This document shows, piece after piece, positions 26,918 to 35,971 of a stretch of 64,000 nucleotides of DNA. Below the pieces are notes generated by a model that had not been told where the DNA came from, searched no databases, and saw only the letters and a list, made by a program, of their open reading frames with translations. A program made the translations under genes and the position numbers. Positions within the stretch are counted from its first letter, which is position 1; every line of letters begins with the position of its first letter. Source of the stretch: Streptomyces mutomycini (GTDB lineage Bacteria; Actinomycetota; Actinomycetes; Streptomycetales; Streptomycetaceae); assembly GCF_001700505.1 (NCBI RefSeq), contig NZ_MAPV01000031.1:1-64000 (forward strand). Direction: 5' to 3'.

Positions 26918-26948
26918 CCCCGGCCCGCCTCGCGTGCGGGGGCCGGGG
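26918..26948. terminator. Bidirectional terminator hairpin
   Basis: Arms CCCCGGCCC (26918-26926) and GGGCCGGGG (26940-26948) pair across a 13-nt loop immediately after the ligase stop, between convergent genes. Confidence 0.6.
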
Positions 26949-26956
26949 CGGGCGGC

Positions 26957-28318
26957 TCAGCCGTGGGCGGAGGCACCGGCGGTGTGCGCGCGGATCTCCT
27001 CGGGCGTGAGGTAGGCGTCGGTGTACTCGAAGTCGCGGAGGGTGGCCGGCTTACGGGCCTGGAAGCCCGTGCGCACGAAGTCGTCACCGGCGATCGCGTT
27101 GAGCAGCCAGTTGGTCATCACCCGGGTCTTGGCGACGTTCGTCCGCAGCGCCGACCAGTGGTAGCCGCGCGCCGCGGCCTGGGCGGGCATGCCCCGCAGC
27201 TCGATCCCGAGCGGCTTGGACACGGCGTCCCGGCCTCCGAGGTCCACGACCAGGCCGAGGTCCTTGTGGACGTACGGCTGCAGCGGACGGCCGCGCAGTG
27301 AAGCGATGATGTTGTCCGCCAGCTTGCGGCCCTGACGCATGGCGTGCTGAGCGGTGGGCGGGCAGATCGCCCCGTCGCCCTTGGCCAGGTCCGGCACCGC
27401 CGCCGCGTCACCCAGCGCGAACACACCGTCGACGCCCGGAAGGCTCATCTCCGGTGTCACGGCGAGCCGGCCGCGCACCGTCTCCGCTTCGAGGGTCGCG
27501 ACGAGAGGACTCGCGGCGACACCCGCGGTCCAGATCAGCGTGCGGCAGGGCAGTACCCGGCCGTCGGTGAAGGTCACCTTGTCCGGGGCCGCCTCGGCCA
27601 CGGAGACACCGAGCGAGACCTCGATGCCGCGCTTGCGCAGGATCTCGAGGGCGCTGAGACCGAGCTTGTCACCGAGCTCGGGCATGAGCTTGGGCGCGAT
27701 GTCGATCAGGTGCCACTTGATCAGCTTGGGGTCCAGCCTGGGGTAGTGCTTGACGGCGTTGCTGGTGAGCAGCTGCAGACACGCGGCCGTCTCCGTACCG
27801 GCGTACCCGCCGCCCACCACCACGAACTGCAGCCGCGACGCCCGCTCCTGCTCGTCGTGACTGGCGTCGGCCAGATCGAGCTGGGAGATGACGTGGTCCC
27901 GGATGTAGGCGGCTTCGGCCAGGGTCTTCATGCCCCGGGCGTTGTCGACGAGCCCCGGGATGTCGAAGGTCCTGGTGACACTGCCGGCGGCCAGCACGAT
28001 GTAGTCGTACGGCTCGTTCACGATCTCGTCCGTGATCTTGCGGACCACACAGACCTTCGCCTTGGTGTCCACTCCGATCGCCCCGCCGGGCACGATCCGG
28101 GTCCGGTGGCGCCTGCTGCGCCGCAGGGAGACGGCGACCGACTGGGGGGTGAGCACCCCGGAGGCGACCTGCGGAAGCAACGGCAGGTAGAGCTGGTACG
28201 AGAACGGGGTGACGAGCGCGATGTCCGCCTCGCCGGGCGCGAGGCTGCGCTCCAGCCGGCGCACGCACTCGACCCCGGCAAAGCCGGCGCCGACAACGAG
28301 AATCCTGGGTCGTGCCAC
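26957..28318 (-). CDS. ndh: Type II NADH dehydrogenase (NDH-2)
   Basis: This 453-aa flavoprotein oxidises NADH and reduces membrane quinone without pumping protons. The FAD-binding GxGxxG motif is VVGAGFAGVECV at residues 6-17, and the NADH motif is VVVGGGYAGTETAA. The LVTPFSYQLYLPLLPQVASG and FALGDAAAVPD segments are typical of NDH-2. The C-terminal region contains the amphipathic membrane-anchoring helices of the family. The start is GTG with AAGGGA upstream. The substrate assignment rests on family similarity. Confidence 0.87.
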   Translation of the reverse strand: MARPRILVVGAGFAGVECVRRLERSLAPGEADIALVTPFSYQLYLPLLPQVASGVLTPQSVAVSLRRSRRHRTRIVPGGAIGVDTKAKVCVVRKITDEIVNEPYDYIVLAAGSVTRTFDIPGLVDNARGMKTLAEAAYIRDHVISQLDLADASHDEQERASRLQFVVVGGGYAGTETAACLQLLTSNAVKHYPRLDPKLIKWHLIDIAPKLMPELGDKLGLSALEILRKRGIEVSLGVSVAEAAPDKVTFTDGRVLPCRTLIWTAGVAASPLVATLEAETVRGRLAVTPEMSLPGVDGVFALGDAAAVPDLAKGDGAICPPTAQHAMRQGRKLADNIIASLRGRPLQPYVHKDLGLVVDLGGRDAVSKPLGIELRGMPAQAAARGYHWSALRTNVAKTRVMTNWLLNAIAGDDFVRTGFQARKPATLRDFEYTDAYLTPEEIRAHTAGASAHG

Positions 28319-28476
28319 GGTGTGCGTCCCTTCTCGGGTTTACGCGGTCATCGCTCGCCTGCCCCGTATCCGGAGCCAGTCACTCCCTCATCCTTACCGG
28401 AGGGGACGGAGTTCGCCTCTTGTGCGGCGGGGCGGTGACATGCCTCGGGGCTTCGCGCATGCCGACGCCAGCGACC

Positions 28477-28514
28477 CGCGGGGTGCACCCGCGGGACGGC
28501 GGGTGCACCCCGCG
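28477..28514. terminator. Perfect 16-bp hairpin downstream of the ABC exporter operon
   Basis: The arms CGCGGGGTGCACCCGC (28477-28492) and their exact complement (28499-28514) flank a 6-nt loop. Each arm contains the self-palindrome GGGTGCACCC. It lies 60 bp past the stop of the last ABC gene and upstream of NDH-2, so it most likely terminates the ABC transcript. Confidence 0.65.
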
Positions 28515-28573
28515 TCCGGGAGCTCGGCGGCGGACGGTCCGCGCCTGGCGGGAGCGAACCGGCCGCCCGGGGC

Positions 28574-30355
28574 TCAGCCGTGCCAGGAGCGCCACAGCGC
28601 CGCGTACGCGCCGTCCGCCGCCACCAACTCGTCGTGGCTGCCCAGTTCGCTGATCCGGCCGTCCTCGACGACCGCGATCACATCAGCGTCGTGCGCGGTG
28701 TGCAGCCGGTGCGCGATCGCCACGACCGTGCGGCCGTCCAGCACCCGTGCCAGCGAGCGCTCCAGATGACGGGCGGCCCGAGGGTCGAGCAGCGAGGTCG
28801 CCTCGTCCAGCACCAGCGTGTGCGGGTCCGCCAGGACGAGACGCGCCAGGGCGATCTGCTGCGCCTGCGCCGGGGTGAGGGCCAGGCCGCCCGAGCCGAC
28901 CTCCGCGTCCAGCCCCTTTTCCAGGGCCTTCGCCCAGCCGTCCGCGTCCACCGCGGCGAGCGAGGCCCACAGCTCCGCGTCCTCGGCGTCCGTGCGGGCG
29001 AGCAGGAGGTTGTCCCGGAGAGAGCCGACGAACACGTGGTGCTCCTGGTTGACGAGAGCCACATGGCTCCGCACCCGCTCCGCCGTCATCCGGGACAGTT
29101 CGGCGCCCCCCAGCGACACCGAACCGGCCCGGGGAGCGTAGATCCCCGCCAGCAGCCTTCCCAGCGTGGACTTGCCCGCGCCGGACGGGCCGACCAGTGC
29201 CAGCCGTGTGCCGGGAGCGACGTCCAGCGACACCTTGTGCAGGACGTCGACGCCCGCGCGGTAGCCGAAGCGCACCTCCTCGGCCCTCACCTCCCGGCCG
29301 TCGGGCCCGACGAGGTCGTCCCCGGCGTCGGGCTCGATCTCCCGTACGCCGACGAGCCTGGCCAACGACACCTGGGCGACCTGCAGCTCGTCGTACCAGC
29401 GCAGGATCAGGCCGATCGGGTCCACCATCATCTGCGCCAGCAGCGCCCCGGTCGTCAGCTGCCCGACGGTGATCCAGTCCTCCATCACGAACCAGCCGCC
29501 GAGCATCAGCACCGCGCCGAGAATCGTCACGTAGGTGGTGTTGATGACCGGGAACAGCACCGAGCGCAGGAACAGGGTGTACCGCTCCCAGGCCGTCCAC
29601 TCCGCCACCCGCCGGTCCGACAGCGCGACCCTGCGGGCCCCCAGCCGGTGCGACTCGACGGTCCGTCCGGCGTCCACGGTCTCGGCGAGCACAGCCGCGA
29701 CCGCCGCGTACCCGGCGGCCTCCGAACGGTACGCGGAGGGCGCCCGCCGGAAGTACCAGCGGCAGCCGGTGACCAGCACCGGAAGCGCGATCAGCACGGC
29801 CAGGGCAAGCGGCGGGGCGGTGACGGTCAGAGCACCGAGCAGCAGCCCGGCCCAGACCACACCGATCGCCAGCTGCGGCACGGCCTCACGCATCGCGTTG
29901 GCCAGCCGGTCGATGTCCGTCGTGATCCTGGACAGCAGATCCCCGGTACCGGCCCGCTCCAGGACACCGGGCGGCAGCCCCACCGACCGTACGAGGAAGT
30001 CCTCGCGCAGGTCGGCGAGCATCTCCTCGCCGAGCATGGCCCCGCGCAGCCGCATCGTCCGCGTGAAGACGGTCTGCACGATCAGCGCCACGGCGAACAC
30101 GGCGGCTGTGCGCTCCAGATGGAGGTCGGTCACCCCGTTGGAGAGGTCCTCGACGAGCCCGCCCAGCAGATAGGGCCCGGTGATCGACGCGATCACCGCG
30201 ACCGCGTTGACCGCGATGAGCACCGCGAAGGCCTTGCGATGACGCCTCAGCAGAGCGCTCACGTACGTGCGTACGGTCGTCGGCGTCCCGACCGGCAGGG
30301 TCGTCGCCGACTCCGGTGCGGCCGGGTCGTACTCCGGTGGTGCCAGGCCGATCAT
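28574..30355 (-). CDS. ABC exporter half-transporter B with degenerate signature motif
   Basis: This 593-aa type IV ABC exporter subunit has a six-TM domain (about residues 35-330) and one nucleotide-binding domain. Walker A (VGPSGAGKST), Q-loop (VNQEHH), Walker B (TLVLDEATS) and H-loop (IAHR) are canonical. The signature LSGGQ is replaced by LTPAQAQQ. Its start overlaps the stop of the upstream half-transporter (ATGA), so the two almost certainly form a heterodimer. The partner has the opposite pattern of losses, so only one composite ATP site would be catalytic. Substrate unknown (drug, lipid or peptide). Confidence 0.88.
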   Translation of the reverse strand: MIGLAPPEYDPAAPESATTLPVGTPTTVRTYVSALLRRHRKAFAVLIAVNAVAVIASITGPYLLGGLVEDLSNGVTDLHLERTAAVFAVALIVQTVFTRTMRLRGAMLGEEMLADLREDFLVRSVGLPPGVLERAGTGDLLSRITTDIDRLANAMREAVPQLAIGVVWAGLLLGALTVTAPPLALAVLIALPVLVTGCRWYFRRAPSAYRSEAAGYAAVAAVLAETVDAGRTVESHRLGARRVALSDRRVAEWTAWERYTLFLRSVLFPVINTTYVTILGAVLMLGGWFVMEDWITVGQLTTGALLAQMMVDPIGLILRWYDELQVAQVSLARLVGVREIEPDAGDDLVGPDGREVRAEEVRFGYRAGVDVLHKVSLDVAPGTRLALVGPSGAGKSTLGRLLAGIYAPRAGSVSLGGAELSRMTAERVRSHVALVNQEHHVFVGSLRDNLLLARTDAEDAELWASLAAVDADGWAKALEKGLDAEVGSGGLALTPAQAQQIALARLVLADPHTLVLDEATSLLDPRAARHLERSLARVLDGRTVVAIAHRLHTAHDADVIAVVEDGRISELGSHDELVAADGAYAALWRSWHG

Positions 30356-32214
30356 GCTGTCTCCTCGATTTCCTCGACCGCCCGGGCCGGCTGAAGGCCG
30401 TCGACCGCGGTGAGCCCGTCCCCTGCTGCCGCTGCCGCTGCGGCTGTCTCGTCCTCGGTCTCGCGGGTCACGACCATCCGGTAACGCGGTTCGTCCCGCA
30501 GCAGTTCGCGGTGCGTGCCCGCCGCCACGACCGTGCCCCCGTGCAGGAGCACCACACGGTCGGCTACGTCCAGCAGCAGCGGGGACGAGGCGAACGCAAC
30601 CGTCGTACGGCCCCGGCGCAGCTGTTCGATGCCGGCGGCGACCCTGGCCTCCGTGTGCGAGTCCACGGCGGACGTCGGCTCGTCGAGGACGAGCGCCTCC
30701 GGGTCGGTGACCAGCGAACGGGCCAGTGCGAGCCGCTGCCGCTGACCGCCGGACAGGGACCTGCCGCGCTCGGTGATCCGGGTGTTCATCGGATCGCCGT
30801 CGGTCTCGGCCGACGCCTGGGCCAGCGCGTCCAGCACATCACCGCACCGCGCGGCGGCGAGCGCGTCACCGGCCGTCACGACCCCCGAGGACGGGACGTC
30901 CAGCAGCTCCCGCAGCGTCCCCGAGAGCAGTACCGGGTCCTTGTCCTGCACCAGCACCGCGGCCCGTGCCGAATCGAGCGGCAGCTCGTCCAGCGGCACA
31001 CCGCCGAGCAGCACCGAGGGCAGGGGGCCGGACGCGTCGTCCGGCAGGGACTCCTCATCGGGCTCGGCGTGACCGCCGAGCCGTTCCGCGAGCCTCCCCG
31101 CTTCGTCGGGATCGCCGCAGACCACGGCGGTGAACAGGCCCTGCGGCGCCATCAGTCCGGTCACCGGGTCGTACAGGTCCCCGCGGGGCGTCACAGCATC
31201 CTCCGTCGGAGGGCGGGTGGTGCGACGCAGGGACAGAACCCGGACGGCGCGCTGCGCCGACGGGCGTGAGAAGGAGTACGCCATGGCGATCTCCTCCACG
31301 TTGCGCAGCGGGAACAGCATCAGGGTCGCCGCGCTGTACACGGTGACCAGCTGGCCGACTTCGATGCGGCCGTCCCGGGCCAGCGTCGCGCCGTACCAGA
31401 CCAGTGAGATCAGCAGAACTCCCGGCAGGAACACCTGGATCGCCGAGATGACCGCCCACATCCGGGCGCTGCGCACTGCGGCCTCGCGGACCTCCTGGGA
31501 CGCACGCCGGTAGCGTCCGAGGAACAGCTCCTCGCCGCCGATGCCGCGCAGCACCCGCAGCCCCGCGACCGTGTCCGAGGCCAGCTCCGTCGCCCGGCCC
31601 GCCTTCTCGCGCTGCAGATCCGCCCGGCGGGTGGCCCGGGGGAGGAGCGGCAGGACGGCCAGCGCCAGGACCGGGGTGGCGACGGCGACCAGCACTCCGA
31701 GCGACGGCAGATAGAGGACCAGCCCGACGCAGATCAGTACGAGCGCGGTCGCGGCTGCGGCGAAACGCGACAGCGCCTCGACGAACCAGCCGATCTTCTC
31801 GACGTCTCCCGTACTCACCGCGACCACTTCTCCGGCCGCCACCCTCCGCGTCAGCGCCGAGCCCAGCTCGGCCGTCCTGCGCGCCAGCAGCTGCTGCACC
31901 CGGGCGGCGGCGGTGATCCAGTTCGTGACCGCCGTCCGGTGGAGCATGGTGTCGCCCAGGGCGACGAAGACGCCGAGGACGAACAGGAGGACTCCGGCCA
32001 CCGCGAGATCCCGGCCGGAGCGGTCGATGACGGCCTGTACGGCCAGACCCACGGCGAGCGGGATGCCCGCGATCGCACAGTGATGGAGCAGTCCCCAGCA
32101 GAGGGACTTGAGCTGGCCGGCGAGCTGGCTTCGCCCGAGCCAGAACAGGAAACGGGGGCCCGACCGTACATCGGGACCGCCGGGATCCGAGTACGGAAGA
32201 TCGCGAATCTGCAT
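30352..32214 (-). CDS. ABC exporter half-transporter A with degenerate Walker A
   Basis: This half-transporter of about 620 aa has six TM helices and an unusual nucleotide-binding domain. Where Walker A should be, the sequence reads AVVCGDPDEAGRLAERLGG, with no GxxGxGKS/T. The H-loop His is also absent (VAFASSP in place of the usual AHR). The signature is intact (LSGGQRQRLALARSL), as is Walker B (ALVLDEPTSAVD). The ATG 32214 has a GGGACG site; the open frame reaches 32286. It forms an operon with the downstream half-transporter (4-bp overlap). Confidence 0.86.
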   Translation of the reverse strand: MQIRDLPYSDPGGPDVRSGPRFLFWLGRSQLAGQLKSLCWGLLHHCAIAGIPLAVGLAVQAVIDRSGRDLAVAGVLLFVLGVFVALGDTMLHRTAVTNWITAAARVQQLLARRTAELGSALTRRVAAGEVVAVSTGDVEKIGWFVEALSRFAAAATALVLICVGLVLYLPSLGVLVAVATPVLALAVLPLLPRATRRADLQREKAGRATELASDTVAGLRVLRGIGGEELFLGRYRRASQEVREAAVRSARMWAVISAIQVFLPGVLLISLVWYGATLARDGRIEVGQLVTVYSAATLMLFPLRNVEEIAMAYSFSRPSAQRAVRVLSLRRTTRPPTEDAVTPRGDLYDPVTGLMAPQGLFTAVVCGDPDEAGRLAERLGGHAEPDEESLPDDASGPLPSVLLGGVPLDELPLDSARAAVLVQDKDPVLLSGTLRELLDVPSSGVVTAGDALAAARCGDVLDALAQASAETDGDPMNTRITERGRSLSGGQRQRLALARSLVTDPEALVLDEPTSAVDSHTEARVAAGIEQLRRGRTTVAFASSPLLLDVADRVVLLHGGTVVAAGTHRELLRDEPRYRMVVTRETEDETAAAAAAAGDGLTAVDGLQPARAVEEIEETA

Positions 32215-32335
32215 GACGTCCCAAGGAATCGGAAGCGGAGATCCGTGGTGGATCCGGTGGAACAGTGGGGGGACCAAACCGTGCAAGGTTCGCTTCCTGA
32301 CCCCCTCGGGGGCAACCGATTATTCTCGCGGCCTC

Positions 32336-35284
32336 TCAGGGCCACAGGACTGGACGGGTCGCCCGTTCGAGCTCGATGAGCGCCGAGTGGTAGCGGTGGC
32401 CGGTCGCCCGGTCCATCCCGATCTCGCACATCCGGTTGGCCGACAGGTAGGCGTCGTAGTGCCGGGTGTTGACCTCCGCCGCCTCCTTGGCGGTCGCCGA
32501 GTCGGTGAGTTCCTTGTGCAGCATGCCGCGGTCGCCCGCGAATCCGCAGCAGCCGGCGTCGTCAGGCACGACCACCTCCTCGGCGCATGCCTCGGCCAGT
32601 GTGCGCAGATGTGCCACATCACCCAGATGCTCCATCGAGCAGGTGGGATGCAGGACGGCCGACCCCGTCCGGCGGAACACCGTCAGATGGGGGAGCAGTT
32701 CGTCGGCGGCCCAGACGAGCGAGTCGACGAAGGTCAGTTCCCTGTGCAGCGCCCTGTTGTCCTCGGTGAGGTACGGCACCACCTCGTGCGCCAGGCCCAG
32801 CGTGCACGACGACGCGTCGACGACCAGCGGCAGCGAGCCGCCACCGGTCCAGCCCCAGGCGGCCTCCACGATGCGGTTGGCCATGACCGCGTTGGCGACG
32901 TCGTACCCCTTGGAGTGCCAGATCGTCGCGCAGCAGGTCCCGCCGACGTCCTCGGGAATCCATACCGGCCTGGCGGCCCGCGCGGACAAGGAGACGACGG
33001 CCTCTGCCAGCGACAGCGCACCCTCGTCCTCGGGGCCCGCGAAGATGCGGTTCACGCAGGCCGGGTAGTACACGGCTCTCGCCCCCGCCCGTGAGGTGGG
33101 CGGCAGGGCACGGGGGGCGGCGCCGGGGATCTCGGGCAGCCATTCCGGAAACAGATCCGGCCGAACGGCCTTGCGGGCGAGTCGGGTCACGGCCCCGAGC
33201 AGCCGGTCGCCGGCGTGGCGGGTGATGACGTCGGCCACACCGAGGGCGACCCGCGCCGAGGCCTCGACGACCTTGAAGTGCTGCGCGGTGAGAGCCGCGA
33301 TCCGCTCCTCACGCGGGGAGTGCCGGTGATGGCGGAAGTCCCTCATCATCGCGCCGGTGTCGATGCCGACCGGACAGGCGAGCTTGCACGTGGAGTCGCC
33401 CGCACAGGTGTCCACCGCGTCGTAGCCGTAGGCGTCCAGCAGTCCGGCCTCCACCGGTGAGCCGCCCGGCTGCCGCATCATTTCCCGGCGCAGCACGATC
33501 CGTTGACGTGGTGTGGTGGTGAGGTCCTCACTGGGGCAGGTGGGCTCGCAGAAGCCGCACTCGATGCACGGGTCGGCGACCGGCTCGACCTTGGGGATCG
33601 TCTTGAGGCCACGCAGATGTGCCGTCGGATCCCGGTCCAGGACGATGCGGGGGGCCAGGACCCCGTCGGGGTCGATGGCCTGCTTCGTACGCCACATGAG
33701 CTCGGTCGCGACGGCGCCCCACTCCCGCTCCAGGAAGGGGGCGATGTTGCGGCCGGTCGCGTGCTCCGCCTTCAGCGATCCGTCGAAGCGGTCGACGACG
33801 AGCGTGCAGAACGCGTCCATGAAAGCGGCGTACCGGTCGACGTCGGCCGGTTTCGCGGCGTCGAAGGCGAGGAGGAAGTGCAGATTGCCGTGTGCCGCGT
33901 GACCCGCCACCGCGGCGTCGAAGCCATGGGCGGCCTGGAGGGTCAGCAACGCCTCACAGGCCTCCGAGAGCCGTGACGGCGGGACGGCGAAGTCCTCGGT
34001 GATCAGCGTCGTGCCCGCGGGGCGGGATCCGCCGACGGCGGTGACGAACGCCTTGCGTGCCTTCCAGTACCCGGAGACGGTGGCGGCGTCCCTGGTGAAC
34101 TCATTGGTCACCGATGTGGTGGGCGCCACCAGCTCGAGATCCGCGACGACCGAGGCCGCCTCCCGCTCGCAGGCGGCCAGCGCGCTCTCGTCCGGGGCAC
34201 GGAATTCCACCAGGAGAGCCGTCGTCCCCCGGGGGAGACCCGCCCAGTCGGAGGGGACGCCCTCGACCCTTACCGAGGCGCGCAGGGTGTTGCCGTCCAT
34301 CAGCTCCACGGCGATCGCCCCCGCCCCGTTGAACCGCGGCACGGCCGCCGCTGCCGCCGTGAGCGAGGGGAAGAACAGCAGCGCGGAGGAGACGTGACGC
34401 TCCAGGGGCAGGGTGTCGAAGACGACCTCGGAGATGAAACCGAAGGTGCCCTCGGAGCCGACCATCAGGCCCCGCAGGATCTCCACGGGCGTCGATCCGT
34501 CGAGGAACGCGTCGAGGCGGTAGCCGTTGGTGTTCTTGATCTCGTACTTGGCCCGGATCCGGGCGGTGAGCCGCTCGTCGGCCTCGATCTCCGCCTTGAG
34601 CGCCAGCAGCTCGTCGCACAGACGCGGTTCCGCCCGGCGCAGGGCCCCGTCGGCGTCCGCCCCGCCCGTGTCGACCACCGTGCCGCTGGGCAGGACGAAG
34701 GTCAGTGAGGAGACCGTGCGGTACGAATTCCTCGTGGTCCCCGCGGTCATGCCGGAGGCGTTGTTCGCCACGACACCGCCGATGGTGCACGCGATGGCGC
34801 TGGCGGGATCGGGGCCCAGGATCCGGCCGTGCCGGGCGAGGGCGGCATTGGCCCGCATGACGGTGGTCCCGGGCCGGATCCTGGCCCGGGCACCGTCGTC
34901 CAGGACCTCGATGCCCGTCCAGTGCCGGCGTACGTCGACGAGGATGTCCTCGCCCTGTGCCTGGCCGTTCAGACTGGTGCCGGCTGCCCGGAAGACGACC
35001 CCGCGGCCGTTGCCGTGGGCGTAGGAGAGGATCGCCGAGATGTCGTCGAGGTCCTCGGGGACCAGCACGACCTGCGGCAGGAAGCGGTAGGGGCTGGCGT
35101 CGGAGGCGTACCGCACGAGGTCGGAGACCTTCCACAGGACCTTCTCCGGACCGAGCAGTGCGGTCAGGCCGGCCCGCAGTTCCGCCGGCGTCCCCGACGC
35201 TTTCCAGTCGGGCACCCGATCGGGGGACGGCGCACGCGCCGTACGAGGGCGCAGGGCATCCGGCTTCGGCTCCAGCAGCGGCAT
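32336..35284 (-). CDS. FAD-linked oxidase with Fe-S and CCG domains (D-lactate/glycolate dehydrogenase type)
   Basis: This large fusion of about 982 aa combines an FAD-binding type 4 domain, an FAD-oxidase C domain, a 4Fe-4S ferredoxin-like segment and two CCG-type cysteine-rich domains. The flavin domain shows VFRAAGTSLNGQAQGEDILVD and ACTIGGVVANNASGMTAG. The clusters are CIECGFCEPTCPSED and CAGDSTCKLACPVG. The CCG motifs include GTCCATIWHSKG and DDAGCCGFAGDRG. It resembles Dld-II/GlcD-GlcF fusions that oxidise D-2-hydroxyacids and pass electrons to quinone or cytochrome c. It lies between a MarR gene and the ABC exporter genes, all on one strand. Confidence 0.88.
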   Translation of the reverse strand: MPLLEPKPDALRPRTARAPSPDRVPDWKASGTPAELRAGLTALLGPEKVLWKVSDLVRYASDASPYRFLPQVVLVPEDLDDISAILSYAHGNGRGVVFRAAGTSLNGQAQGEDILVDVRRHWTGIEVLDDGARARIRPGTTVMRANAALARHGRILGPDPASAIACTIGGVVANNASGMTAGTTRNSYRTVSSLTFVLPSGTVVDTGGADADGALRRAEPRLCDELLALKAEIEADERLTARIRAKYEIKNTNGYRLDAFLDGSTPVEILRGLMVGSEGTFGFISEVVFDTLPLERHVSSALLFFPSLTAAAAAVPRFNGAGAIAVELMDGNTLRASVRVEGVPSDWAGLPRGTTALLVEFRAPDESALAACEREAASVVADLELVAPTTSVTNEFTRDAATVSGYWKARKAFVTAVGGSRPAGTTLITEDFAVPPSRLSEACEALLTLQAAHGFDAAVAGHAAHGNLHFLLAFDAAKPADVDRYAAFMDAFCTLVVDRFDGSLKAEHATGRNIAPFLEREWGAVATELMWRTKQAIDPDGVLAPRIVLDRDPTAHLRGLKTIPKVEPVADPCIECGFCEPTCPSEDLTTTPRQRIVLRREMMRQPGGSPVEAGLLDAYGYDAVDTCAGDSTCKLACPVGIDTGAMMRDFRHHRHSPREERIAALTAQHFKVVEASARVALGVADVITRHAGDRLLGAVTRLARKAVRPDLFPEWLPEIPGAAPRALPPTSRAGARAVYYPACVNRIFAGPEDEGALSLAEAVVSLSARAARPVWIPEDVGGTCCATIWHSKGYDVANAVMANRIVEAAWGWTGGGSLPLVVDASSCTLGLAHEVVPYLTEDNRALHRELTFVDSLVWAADELLPHLTVFRRTGSAVLHPTCSMEHLGDVAHLRTLAEACAEEVVVPDDAGCCGFAGDRGMLHKELTDSATAKEAAEVNTRHYDAYLSANRMCEIGMDRATGHRYHSALIELERATRPVLWP

Positions 35285-35332
35285 GTCAGGATCCCCTCGA
35301 CGGCGCGCGGTGCGGTGGCCGCACCGCATGCC

Positions 35333-35779
35333 TCAGCAGCGGCGGCGCTCCGGCATCCCGTCGACCAGAGCGGTGAGCAGACCGCCGAGCACCTCACGCT
35401 GTTCCGCGGTCAATGGAGCCAGGATCTCCTCCGCGGCGGCCTTCCGCGCGTCGCGCATCGAACGGAGCACCGCCCGGCCCTCCTCGGTGATCTCGATACG
35501 GATCACCCGGCGGTTGGCCGGATCCGGGGCACGCCGCACCCTGCCGCTCGCCTCCAGGCCGTCGACCAGGGTGGTCACCGCCCGCGGGACGACGTCCAGG
35601 CGCTCGGCGAGATCGGCCATCCGGGGTGGACCGTCGTAGTGCGCGGTCGTGCGGAGCAGGCGGAACTGTGCCGGGGTGATGCCGATCGGCTCCAGCTGCC
35701 GGCTCTGGATGCGCTGGAGGCGGCGGGTGAGCCGCAGCAGCTGCTCGGCGAGCATGCCGTCGGAGTCGGGGGAGTCCAT
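35333..35779 (-). CDS. MarR-family transcriptional regulator
   Basis: This 148-aa winged-helix protein has the MarR DNA-recognition region (RMADLAERLDVVPRAVTTLVDGLEASGRVRRAPDPANRRVIRIEITEEG) with the DxR wing. It is divergent from an ABC exporter gene and upstream, same strand, of the flavin dehydrogenase. A perfect TCATTGT-N11-ACAATGA palindrome lies 25 bp before its start, so it probably autoregulates and controls the divergent exporter. There is no strong Shine-Dalgarno site; the transcript may be close to leaderless. Confidence 0.88.
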   Translation of the reverse strand: MDSPDSDGMLAEQLLRLTRRLQRIQSRQLEPIGITPAQFRLLRTTAHYDGPPRMADLAERLDVVPRAVTTLVDGLEASGRVRRAPDPANRRVIRIEITEEGRAVLRSMRDARKAAAEEILAPLTAEQREVLGGLLTALVDGMPERRRC

Positions 35780-35802
35780 GAGGGAACAATATCAGGACCT
35801 GG

Positions 35803-35828
35803 TTCATTGTGAATAGAGGTAACAATGA
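35803..35828. promoter_or_regulatory. Probable MarR operator
   Basis: TCATTGT (35804-35810) and ACAATGA (35822-35828) form a perfect 7-bp inverted repeat with an 11-nt spacer. A second overlapping palindrome, TTCA-TTG-TGAA, starts at 35803, and another AACAAT half-site occurs at 35785-35790. The A/T-rich block stands out from its GC-rich surroundings and lies in the divergent MarR/ABC intergenic region. Confidence 0.65.
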
Positions 35829-35971
35829 GCTAGGCTCTCAAAGGTCGGCCCACCCGTCAGCTCTCGGGAGCTGCGCGCCGCCTGTGCCGACCCGGCCCGC
35901 TGTGCCGACCGTGCCCGCCGTCGCGAGCCCGGGCACCACACCTCTCCCGTCGCACGCTCTCGAAGGAGCCC

